From positions 6,245,785 to 6,309,784 of the forward strand of contig JARUPZ010000026.1 of assembly GCA_031213475.1 (NCBI GenBank): 64,000 nt of DNA, given 5' to 3'. Each line of letters begins with the position of its first letter. Position 1 is the stretch's first letter. Source of the DNA: Nereocystis luetkeana (Eukaryota; Sar; Phaeophyceae; Laminariales; Laminariaceae). The notes beneath the pieces were generated by a model that had not been told where the DNA came from, searched no databases, and saw only the letters and a list, made by a program, of their open reading frames with translations. Shown piece after piece: positions 1 to 12,100 of this stretch. The position numbers were made by a program, and so were the translations under genes.

Positions 1-105
1 CCTCCCGCTGCTGCTGCGCCCGCCCATCCGTGCCGTATGTACGACTCCTCCTTTGGCGATGTACACCATTGCAGTAGTTCGGACGACAACGTAAACCAGT
101 GCCTG
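1..105 (+). CDS. Exon 1 of window (partial), N-terminal region
   Basis: Frame 1 is open from the window edge to a GTATGT donor at 106 and ends in phase 0. The peptide is Ala/Pro-rich, then has three cysteines (PCRMYDSS, HHCSSSDD, NQCL), as expected of an extracytoplasmic segment ahead of a DOMON domain. No domain is recognised; placement rests on the donor and frame only. Confidence 0.4.
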
Positions 106-3100
106 GTATGTGTCACCCCCCCCCCCCCTGTAATCAATGCAGTCGGTGGCTGATGCTGTACAGTGGGGCGGTTTCAGGGAGGGGGGAAACAAATATTCGA
201 ACGTAAAATACATGACGATTCCAGCAGCCTTGCATAGTAGCTGCTGGGGTACACATAGGCGATGAGCCCGAAACGTAACGCCGGCCGCCAGCAGCAGGAG
301 GCGCACATTGACATGCACGATGGAACTCGTGTCATGAGTTTAAGTTACAGCAGATATAGGGTATGGCAACTCTTTGGGATCCCCGAGATAGATACCGACC
401 CGAACAATGGTTGGTAACTTTGATATCGTCAACCATCTACGAGAAGAGCAGTCTGAGCGCCCAGCAGCGGTGCGGGTAGGATCATGTTGCGCCCGCTCTG
501 TACGAACCCCTTGCGTTCAACCATGGTAACTCAATCTAACAGTGGCCGTGGGGCTGTCTGTAGTCGCCATTCTTCATATACCGCCAACTTTATTTTTTTT
601 GTTTTTCTCATCCCATTCATTATCTTCACACATCTTCTTCTCTCTCTCCTTCCAACTCGTAACTCAGATCCGGAGTCACATAGCAGGCTCTTCTACCCCC
701 TTCCCGCTACGGTACGTGCCTTCATTTTTATCGCGAGAAGATTTCAGCCTTTTCTTCCCTCGTCGACTCGCATCGAATTGTGCCAACTATCCCCCTCTGA
801 CGTCCCCAAGAGAGGGTCGAGCGGGCGAGAAGCAGGCACAAAAAGGGGAGTAAAAATATTCCGTGCATAGGCACAACAGTAGGCTTCTTCTTTTGTTTCG
901 GTTTATTCACTCGGTTTTCAAACCTCGGACAGGACAGACGACGATCTATCTATCTGATCTGTCTACAGTGGGTCACCTAGTTCCTCACCCTACCTGCAGT
1001 TGTGAGAGGTTGTGCAGGATCTGCCTTCTACGGCAAATCCATCGCAGAAAAACCTGAGCTGCTTCTACTGCTGTAGATCATGCGAATTATATGTGCTCAA
1101 CCCGGCGGCATGCGGTCATAGATCGTACGAGGTTGGGAATGAATGACCTATCTGCCTTGAATGATCTAGATCATCAAGTGGGAATCCATTATCTGCAGAT
1201 GAGATGTCCGAGATATGATTGTTTTTTTTTCTTCTTTCGGGTCAAGTTTATGAGTGCTCAACGTCGAAGCTCGTGCGTGCTGCCTAATCGAAGTGGCCAC
1301 AAAGAGCTTGCAGATAGTTGTTCCGCCTCCTATACATATTTGATCTCCCTCAGAGCTGCTAGTGTGTGCGTGTTTTTCGTGTTCAACATTGTTCGGTGGC
1401 GATCGCGAAAAAATAAACTCGTGCGCGATAATACAACATTTTCGTAGGTTTCATTTTTGTTTTATTCCCCTTGGTTTTCTTCTGTTTTTTCGGTGAATGT
1501 TTATGAGATATCAACGTTGGGAGGTCATTCACGCTGCACATTAAAGGTCGGATGGCAAGAAGCGAAGTTATTTTGCTGGTGTCATACTGCTCGCTGTGCT
1601 GCACGCTCCTCCCATCTGGTTGACCAAAAACCACCCACCTTCTCATGTTTTTGGTAGCCTTACTTCTGTCATGGATGGGGTATCAAGAGGGGTATAACCG
1701 GCCAGGTGGCAGCTTGCCGTGTGCTGGTACGTACGTACCACGGAGCGTGGTTCTGTCTGTTCGCTGCAGTGCCCATCACCTCAACGCAACCTTCCGCAAA
1801 ACGTTCGATGACATTACCAGTCCATCGGGTTCGGGGGAACTGAGATGACAACCGCGGAAGACTACATCATCTGCGAGATTTTGAATTCAACCTGGGCCGA
1901 ATGCACCGACCGTGCCCCCGTATCCAGGTGAACGCCCCCCCCCTCCTCCCTCCCATTCCCTCCCGTGTTAACCTCCCCCCCCCCCCCCCCCGCTTCCGAC
2001 TGGTGGCGGATGGTGGTGCCGTCGCGATGTTGGTCGAACTGTTGTCGAGCGATCGCACTTTTTCGGAACGTTCGCCGATGTCAGCCTTTCGAAAGGGCAA
2101 GTTAGTGAGAGTGTGGAAGGTAAGGGAAGCTACTTGGGTTGACATGTACTGGAGGCCTGATAGCCGACCGAGTAGCCTTGGGTTGCAAGCGGAGAGACAT
2201 CGCCACAGCAGTGTAGGTGACCGGGGGGAGGGGGGGGGGGGGGGAGGGGGGGCGGGAGAGATTACGGAACGAGTGATGCGGAGAGGAGGCGGATGGGAGT
2301 CGTCAGTGATCGACACCTACAAGGTGTACACCCGCAGTAGAACAGACGACTCGGCAGTGAGTGACATGACGCAAGCTCACTGGAGCCGGGGGTCGCCCGC
2401 ACGCGCAGCATGACCAGGGTGCCAGGTGGGGGACGCACATCATATGCAGCCTATGGACGCCCCCCCCCCCGCGCTATAGATACAATTTTAGGCTGGGTTG
2501 GCGTCGGTTGGTAACGACACTGTAAAACACGCCTCTCATAGCGTGAGCTAGACAACCAGGGCCCCATTATGTCGACTGTTGCCTGTGGCGATCATCACGG
2601 ATCGCGGTCGGGCTGTTCAGATCATTTGCGAAGAAGGAGAACCTCAAACCCGCACAAGGGGAATGATCGTATCACACATTAACCCCTTTAAAACCGCAGT
2701 CTCGTTTTGGGGACAAAATACTTGAAACTTGACTGGTTTGTCCCCAGACCGGGACTGCGGTTCTAAAAGGGTTAACTCCGCACAAGGGGCATGGGCGTAT
2801 CACGTTGCACCCACGAGGGGTAGTTACATAGTATGCCCATTGCTACCTCCGAACGTGACCACACCAGAAAACAAATCAATTCGTTCGAAGCAGTCATCCA
2901 TACGCAGAACGTCCACCTCACAAGATGTCATTACTAGGACGCAGCTCACCCTTCACGCGACTCGCCCAACACCTCACGTTTCGCTTCGCGCTTGGTGCAA
3001 GCAATGTCTGCCTTGTCGGCGACAATCCGACGTGCTCCGTCGCGGCATTGTAGGGATGCGATGGTCATACGACTACGGCCATGCATGACATCAGTACACC

Positions 3101-6100
3101 CGCCCCCCTGCTGCTCGCTTCTGTTTTAACCCCATTCCCTCCATTGACATTAAAAAGGAAAAAACCGCCTACTGTGATATGAAATGGTGTGTCGCCAGAT
3201 GGCGGCCGCAACTGCGAATAAGGTTAAGGGACGAGATCCCCCCCCCACTCCCTACGACTACCCCTATGCATGCTATCCGGTGGTCTCCGAAAGTGGCCAC
3301 ACCAGAAAAATAACCAATTCATTGACGCTGTCACCCATCTGCATGCAAAGCCGTCTCAAAAGTGATTCTTAAAAGGATGCAGCTCAACCTTCATGCAAAT
3401 CGCTTAACATCTCACGTTTCTCTCCGCGCTTGGCGCAAACAATGTCTGCCTGGTCGGTGAAAACCCGAAGAGCTCCGCCCCGGCATTGTAGGGATGCGAG
3501 GGTCTATGGTCATACGTCTACGGTCATGCATGAAAATGAGTACACCCCCCCCACCCCCCCACCTCCCCCCCACCCACCCCCATACGACTACGGCCATGCA
3601 TGAGATCGAGTACATCTCTCCTATCGAGTACACCACCCCCCCCCCACCCCCCCCCCCCCCGTTCCGACATTGTAGATACGTGAGAGGCTATGGATTTACG
3701 GTTACGGCCATGCATGGCATGAGCACACCCCTCTTCTTCCTCCCCTCTCCCCCTCTCTCTTCCCGGCTTGGTTGGCAACTGCCGCGATTTGGATGCAACC
3801 TGCAACCCCACCCCGCCCTTGAAAGGCTGAAAAGTTTTACGCGAACGGCCATGCGCGACATCTAGTGCACCCCCCCGCGCGCGGAAATGTCCCGTTCCGT
3901 CCCCCTTTTACCCTCTGAGGTCCCCACTCCACCCCATCCCTGTTCCTCCGTTCTCCTTCCGCCAAGTCTCTTGAAGCACTCCCGTCGTTTAGGTCCTCAC
4001 CGCAACAAACCCAACCAAACGAAACGAAACCAAGTCAGATGAAACCTATCCAACCCGAAGCAGACCAGACCAAACCAAACTAGACCGAACCGAACCAAAC
4101 AGAACCGAACAAAACCAAACCAAACCAAATCAAGCCACACCAAACCAAACCGAAACCAACCCAACCAAAATGAACCAAACCAAAGCAAAACCTATCGAAC
4201 CAGATCAACCGAAACCGAACCAAACCACACCGAACGAAACGAAACGAAACGAAACGAAACGAAACGAAACGAAACGAAACGAAATCAAAACCAAGCCAAA
4301 CCAAACCGAACCGAACCAAACCAAACCAAACCAAACCAAACACCAACCTAAACTAAAACAAACCCGAACCAAACTAGCCCAAACTAAACCAAATCAGACC
4401 AAAACCAAACCAAACCCAAACCAGTACTCGTTTTTCTTTCGCTGAACAGCCGAACGGGACCTGCCCTGGACTCTAGCTCCTCGAGCTTGGAAGTTCACTC
4501 TGTATGCATCGATGGAGACTGGACCACTGTTGTATTCTCGAGGGACAACACCAATCTGAGCAGCACTGAGGTACGGAACTATCACTGCAAGTAACGCACG
4601 TTTGGGTGGGACCACCGGTCGGAGCAGGAGGCCTGATCCAAGCCAATACGTACAGACATTATCAGTAGTAGTAGCAAATAATGCGACATACACCCCTACC
4701 CGCCCCAATCCCACCGCCGCCACCACCACCGCCGCCGCCGCCACCACCACCACTATCACCACCATCACCACAACGACCAACATTACTACCACCACCACTG
4801 CCATCATCACCATGATGACTACCACCACCACTGCCACCATCACCATTACTACCTCGATCATCACCACCATCACCACACCACGCCAATCACTACCCATAGT
4901 TTCCTTCGTTCATGTCACGAAAATAATCTGTATTATTTTCCTTTCTCCAGGACTACGACGTTGCGGCCGACGTAGAGAACGGCATCTCAACGTCGGTGGT
5001 TTACGCCTATCGGGCGGGAGACGGGATCGGACAGCACACCAACAGCAACCGCGGCGCGGCGTCCGTTAACTTCGGAGACGGATCGTCGACGTCGGTGAGT
5101 AAACAGAGTATCATCGGATGTATATTTGTACATGGGGGAAAAAACGTGAAAGTCGTATACAGGGTAGAGATCCCTCGCACCTTGTCGCAAGAATGCTATC
5201 GGGTTTCCACACGAAAGCATTGTCACCAATCAACGCCAGGCCTCCAAACGGCTTATTTCCCCCCCCTCCTCGGCATTGTAGGGATGCGAGGGTCTATGGT
5301 CATATTATTACGGCCATGCATGATAATGAGTACACCCCCCCTCACAGGCGGTTCTTGGTAGAGGATGCAGATCACCCTTCATGAGACTCGCCGGACACCT
5401 CACGACGCTTCGCGCGTGGTGCAAGCAATGCCTGCCTGGTCGTTGAAAACCCGACGTGCTCCGTCCCGGCATTGTAGGGATGTGAGGGTCTATGGCCATA
5501 CGACTAGAGCCTTGCATGAGATCAAGTACATATCTCCTATCGAGTACCTCCCCCCCCCACTGCTCACTTCCCCTCGGATGAGTATCAGATTCTAACTCAT
5601 TTTGTTTAGGGGATGGTGAAGCTTAGCCCCCCCCCCCCGAACAGCAACGAACGGTGGTACATACCTCGTCTGTATTATTGGGGGGGCGATTGATGAAATT
5701 CGTTGGGTGTAAAACATATCGAATGGAGCAACAGTAGACTATTTATAGGCTCCCGTGCGCTCAATAGGTTTTTCTTTCCTTGGTCTCCTTAGGTGTTCTT
5801 GATAGGTCTGGCGGCTTTGTGTTTGAGTGACCGACCCTAGAGCCCAACACGAATCGGGCAGATCACCGATGCCCCCTTCAATATCTAGATCATTCAGGGC
5901 AGATATAGCCCTGATCTGTATGACCTGCATGATCTGCAGAAGGGCATGTCTCCTGGGTTGGATATGTACTATAGAGATCCTCCTACACAGCCTCTCGCAA
6001 CGGCAGTTCAGGATCTAGATGATCTAGATCATGATGAATCTAGATTAGACATCTGTATATGATCTAGATGATATATCTGTATATGATGTAGATGATATAT

Positions 6101-9100
6101 CTGCACGCAATCTATACGATCTATCTGTGGATGATCTGGATGATATACCTGTATATGATCGATGATCTATCTGTAGATGATATATATATGATATGTCTGA
6201 CGTGTGTTGCCTATTGTTGGATGACAAAGCATGGCAATAGTACGAATGTGTCAAGGGATGCTTACGATTCCCCCCCCCTCCCCCCCCCCCCCCCCCCCGC
6301 CCTCTACGCGTCCGGCGAGTGCCGGATCAAAACATGACTATTTCAGGGGGACGGTCAAACCTACCCCACCCCCTCGCCTGAAAAATACAGCCTAGTTTAT
6401 TGTATTGCTTGCGGTGCGTGTGTCGCTTGCCGTGCTTGATGTGCTTGCTGTGCTTGGTTCACTTGGTGTGCCTGCTTTGTTTGCTGCGCTTGCTCTGCAT
6501 TTTCCTCGCTTGCCCATTATCAACCGCGCTTCCGTGGTTTGGAAAGTGGTTGGGCTTCAGCGTTGTTTCCCGCGTGTTTTTTCACGTTCGGACAAGCTTG
6601 TGAGGAGGACCACGATGTTTTCTTCGAGTTTTTTTAATCCGCATTTTTCGTCTTCGTTCTTTATTATGTCATTTCATTTCCCCCCTCTGGTATCTGGTTT
6701 GCGTGGAAATATTACAGGGCGTCCTTTCACAGCTGCACGGATCGCGCCCGAACAATAACGATAGCAATACGAGCCGGCTAAGAACCTTGCCAGGGGCTTT
6801 GGCGACAACTGCGCGCACGTACGAGTCCGCCATGCTCACGTTGCAACGTGTTTTGCGCACGAGAACGTTTATGTGGCAACGTGTTTGGAGTCACCCCACG
6901 GTAGGGGTTGCACTTTGTGGGGCAACGGTTTCTGACCAATTGAGTTCCTTAAGGGAGGAACTACCAGTGAGGATGAAAAGTTAACTAGTATATTCGTTTC
7001 AGGACTAGCGCGTACAAGTGCCGGTCGGGTGGCACGAACGATATTTTTCCTAGTACTTTATCGGGTGAGATATTGAGCTACTAATGTTAGGGGTTCAGGA
7101 ACGTCTGGTGCATCCCTACTGTGGGATGGCTCTTTGTGTGCGGTAGGTACTCTTGGTGGGTTCATGCTAAGAATAATACTCTTTGTATTCAATACGATAA
7201 CTATTTACCAGGTACTACTTGAGTTTCCACCTAAGGGTGACACGAATAATAGGGTGTCTCTAACGTTAGGGTATGTATGTGCATGTACATTGTGTGGGCG
7301 AAACTACTTTTAAAATCGGTCGACATCCTACAGTATCTATATTTTCAGATAAGCATGATGGCAGGCTGAAACCGATTAGTTTGACGACTTGGGATTCGCG
7401 GTGAGTTTGGTAGTTTCGAGCATCCATATCATGTATTACGGGGGACCATAGTTCATAGGACCAAATATTGTTAGTAAAAATGGTTAAATATATAGTTTTT
7501 TTTTTATGTATACCATAGGTCCTATTAACTATGGTCCCCCGTAATAATATGTTTCGGTGTTTTTTCTCGTGATGCGTGTATCATACGCAGGTTTGCGAAG
7601 ATGACCAAGATTTCTTCTTGTTCCATGGCGCGCTCATCCTCATCGCCTGGATGTTTTTCGCGCCGCTGGGCATCTACTACGCCAGGTGGGTTGTTTATTT
7701 TGTGTGCTTCTGGTCAGCCTAAGGCGGAGAAGAATAACGCTTTGGTTTCGTTTCGAAACGAGGTGCGATCGTTTTCTCGACTAGGGAAACGGTGCTGAAG
7801 ATGGGCGATATTTATATACACATATATGTGCATATGTTCTTCTTTTTGTTTCGATTGCTCTTCTTGGTTTTCTTGTTTTATCGGGAAAGGTGTATGGACG
7901 ATCAACGTTGAAGCTACTGTGGTCCAACAGGCTATTGCAGTCCAGTAGTCTACTGTATGTAGGCCAACGTTTTTCCTTTTTATTTTGATTCCCCCTTGTT
8001 TTCTGTCTTCTTTCTTCTTTCGTGCATCGTCTATGGGTTATCAACGTTGAAGCTTTGTTGCCCAATGGGCTATATTAATCCAATGGCCTACTGAAGGCCA
8101 AAATACTTTCTTTTTTTCCCTCGGCTTCCCAGTTTGGTTTTCTTCTTTCTTCCATAATAAGTTGTTATGAGTGATCAGCGTTGAAGCTCATAATGCTGCT
8201 GCACATTAAGGCCGGGCGGCAACCGCAAGAATAACGACACTAAAAAAAAACATAAGTTAGTTTTCAAAGGGACCCCCAACGATGGGTTGAAATAATGACC
8301 AAGATGACAAAGTTTACCGTGTCTTCGCCGGTCGCACCGATGACTTATTACTATTTTGGGGGACCATATGAAATAGGACCTAACGGCACACACAGTATAT
8401 ATATATATATATATATATATATCGACATTTTTCATAACAATATCTGGTCGTATTTACTGCGGTCCCCCGTAATAGTGGTTGCCCTCGAATGCTGCTACTA
8501 ATGGAGTTGATTTCACCACTGTTCAAATCCCATCGGGGTAATGTTGTAGATATATTTATTTGCAAAAGTGAAAACGGAATCTCGAGAGTGCTGAGTGAGC
8601 GTAGCGTGGGTAGGCGCAGTTCGACGTCAGTCGACGGGGGACGACGGGGCCGAAGTGTTATCGCTGTAAAACCTCAAGGCGCGCACCGTGGGAGGCAGAG
8701 GGGGGGGGGGGGGGGGGGGGCTGCCATGTGACCCCGGGTCTGAGTTGCGGGTCGGACGGGGGGAGAAAAGACGCGCGAAGGTCATGAATGGGAAGGAAAA
8801 AATGACCAAATAAAGAAACGAACAAACACACAAACAAACAAACAAACAATAAAAAAAATGAACGCACGAACGAACGAACGGACGAACGAACGAACATGCA
8901 TCAAACGAACAAAAAAAAAACAGAACGAACGAATAAACGAACAAACAAACAGACAGACAAACACACACAAACACACAAACAAATACACAAAAACACAAAC
9001 AAACAAACAAACAAACAAACAAACAAGCAAACAAACAAACAAACAAACAAACAAACAAACAAGCAAACAGACTTACGATCGGACAAACGAGCACACAAGC

Positions 9101-12100
9101 AAACGAGCAAATGTGTATATAAATGATGAGCAAATAAATGAGTTACTTGCTTGAATGAAACGGCAACCTGGTATATCGGAACTGGCCAACACAGGTATCG
9201 GAAGGGAGACTCCGTCGCAATGGGGGCCATGTGGTGGCAGCGACACATGGAGCTAATGGTTGTGACATCCGAGATGGTCCTGCCTCTGACCTTCAGCGCC
9301 ATTTTCTCCACCTCCGGCTCGCACGACTCCTCCCATGCTAAGTGAGACCCTGATGGCGGTGGCGCTCACAACTAAAACGGAGGCATGCAGGGAGAGAGGG
9401 AGGGAGGGAGGGAGGGAGGGAGGGTGTGCTCATGTCATTCATGGAGGAGTTTGCTCACGACATGCACGCCTGTAATCGCATATGTCCATAGACCATCACA
9501 TCCCTACACAGACATTACTTACCCCAAGCACGTACAGTGAAGGGGGGGGGGGGTGGATTCGAACGGTCGGGGGGAGGGGAGGGATTGGCGGGGCGGGGAA
9601 GGGGGGGGCAGGGTATGCTCGTGTCATGCATGGTTGTAGTTGCATAACCATAGACTCTTCGCATCCCTACAACGCCGGGATGGAAGACGTCGAGTTTTCA
9701 TCGACCAGGCAGGCATTGCTTGCACCAAGCTTTGCGACTAAGCGTGACGATAAAGCGAGGGGGGTGTTTAGTCGACAAGGACGGGGGGGGGAGGGGGTAG
9801 CGAGGGTGCAACTGCCAGACTGAAGGACGAGGAGTGTCCTCATTATTGTGTCGAGGGGGGTGGTCGAGTCGATTGCGTTGAAACCGCCAGAAGAGGAGGG
9901 GGGGGGGGGGGGGGGAGGGGTTGTCGACGAGAGATGGGGGGGGTGACGTGGCGGGGTGTGGGGGAGGTAATGTTCCACGATGAGGACGACGATGACGGGG
10001 GGCGTTCGCTGAATGAGAGTGGAGGGGGACGGGATTATCGTTTAGACGAGGTGGGAAGGCGCGGGGGGGCTAACTATTTGGAAAACGGGGCCAAACGGCG
10101 AGCGGGGGGGGGTATTTTGTGAGAAAGACGGGAAAGTAAACGGCTGTGCACAGTGTATTTTTTTTCAATTCAAAGTTCGCACTCCAACAGAACCAACATA
10201 AACATCGCGTCGCCCACGGCCTTTGGAATCGTTGAACAAGAAGGTTGGCGGGGGAAGTGAACAATCTCGTCCACAGCAAACGATGTCTCTCTGTCTCCCT
10301 CCCTCCCTCCCTCCATCCATCCCTCCCTCCCTCCCTCCCTCCCTCGCTCCCTCCCTCCCTCCCTCGCTCCCTCCCTCCCTCCCTCCCTCCCTCCCTCCCT
10401 CCCTCTCTCCCCCTCTCCCCCCCTCCCTCCCTCCCTCCCTCGCTGCCTGCCCCACTCCCTCTTTGCGCTGTCTGAAATTGCTTCCATGTTTATATATGCC
10501 CTGGGCAACCTCTGCAAGATGGGGGTTCTACATGATGGCAGGCATTTTCTTGCAGATTGTGACGGGGTGGCTGCGTACCAAGGCCCTGGAGGGCAAGCAC
10601 CCCAATTTCTCCACATTTCATCGGGTGATACAGAGAGTGACCATTCAATATAACCTTTGTGTTTTTTTCACAGAGGGTGACCATTCAATATAACCTTTGT
10701 GTTCTCACCTACCTGGTAGAACCCACGAGTTGTTTGGCGTTTAGCGCTATTCGTTTCCTGGCTTTTGCGTTGTTTTCTGCTATTGAAGTGTTGTTGACGT
10801 TTTGCTTGTTGCTCTTTTCCGTTTTGGCATACAGAGGAGGGGAAGGGACGGAACAGATGGGCAGGGGGGGATAAGAGCACGATCCGATTTTTTGCAAAAG
10901 TGTCGTATGTTGTATTGTGATCGTTGCTATTTTTCAAAACTAAAACGGAATCGCACGTGCACATAGGTAGCCCGTTGGTTTGTTCTTTGTACACCAGGAA
11001 TGTTTTAGGTGCCAGATGAACAAGAGCGTCCTCCTTTTTACAAAAAAACTCTGAACCGTATGCGCGGATCGGCATTTTCTTTCCCGGTGACAGATAAACA
11101 AGAGCGTTCACATATGGTGCGGGCAGTTCGCCTACCTAGCGGGGGTCGTGCAGTGCTACCGAGGAGTGGAGCTGGTGTCCTCGAGCGACAGTCTCGTCTT
11201 CTCCACCTTCGACATCGATTATGAGGTCAGAAAGTACAAGACGGACTGTCTCCCAATTTGATTTATTGGTCTGGAGCATATACGTAGTCGTAACCTTAGC
11301 CTTAGCTTTGGTCTTGGTCTTAGCCTTAGCCTTAGCCTTAGCCTTAGCCTTAGCCTTAGCCTTAGCCTTAGCCTTAGCCTTAAGCTTGCCTTTTAGCCTT
11401 AGCTATAGCCTTGACCTTGGTTTTAGCTTTGGTCTTAGCGTTAGCCTTCGCCTTCGCCTTCGCCTAAGCCTAAGCCTTAGCGTTGGTCTTAGCCTTAGCC
11501 TTAGCCTTAGTCTTAGCCTTAGCCTTAGCCTTAGCGTTATCCTTAGCCTTAGCCTTAGCCTTAGCCTTAGTCATAGTGTTAGCCTTAGCCTTCGCCTGAA
11601 TCTTCGCCTAAACCTTATTATTGGTCTTGACGCTAGCCTTAGCCTTAGCCTTATCCTTATCCTTAGCGTTAGCCTCAGCCTTAGCCTCAGCCTTAGCCTT
11701 TGCCTTCGCCTTAGCTTTAGCCTTCGCCTTAGTCTTAGCCTTCGCCTTAGCCTTAGCCTAATCAGTATACCTTAGCCGTAGCCTCAGCCCTAACCTTAGC
11801 CTTCGCCATAGGATTAGCCTTAGCGTTAGCCTTAACCTTAGCCTGCCTTATAGCCTTAGCCGTAGCCTTGGCTTCAGCCTCAGCCTTACCCGTTAGCCTA
11901 AGCAGTATTCCTTAGCCTACGTATTGACACCGCCTGGTCTTCTCGGCCTTCGATGTCGACATCGAGGTTGGAAAACCCAAGGTGATCTCGTACGAATCTC
12001 GCTGCTAAATAACCGCTGTTAGTATTTATATTGCCTTAACATGCCAGCTTTGGTGCAGGGGCGGGCAGTCAAAGGGTCGAAGCGCGATCTCTTATGTTCC

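Larger units (their letters stand above)
2357..4449 (+). other. Intron with repeat insertions
   Basis: Contains a full-length family B element with a family G MITE inside it, a second family B copy with extra 3'-end fragments, poly-C tails, and an A/C-rich tract (about 4000-4430) of AACCA and GAAAC repeats. A missing small exon may be hidden here, since exon phases on either side do not match. Confidence 0.5.

Noticed and set aside
8627..9154. Open frames rich in KQTN or CLFV on both strands
   Set aside because: Produced by the (AAAC)n microsatellite; the same happens at 45543-45822.
10165..10616. Gly/Arg/Glu-rich minus-strand frame
   Set aside because: Reverse of the (CCCT)n array.
11221..11775. 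184-codon Leu/Ser/Ala-rich frame
   Set aside because: Translation of the (CCTTAG)n minisatellite.
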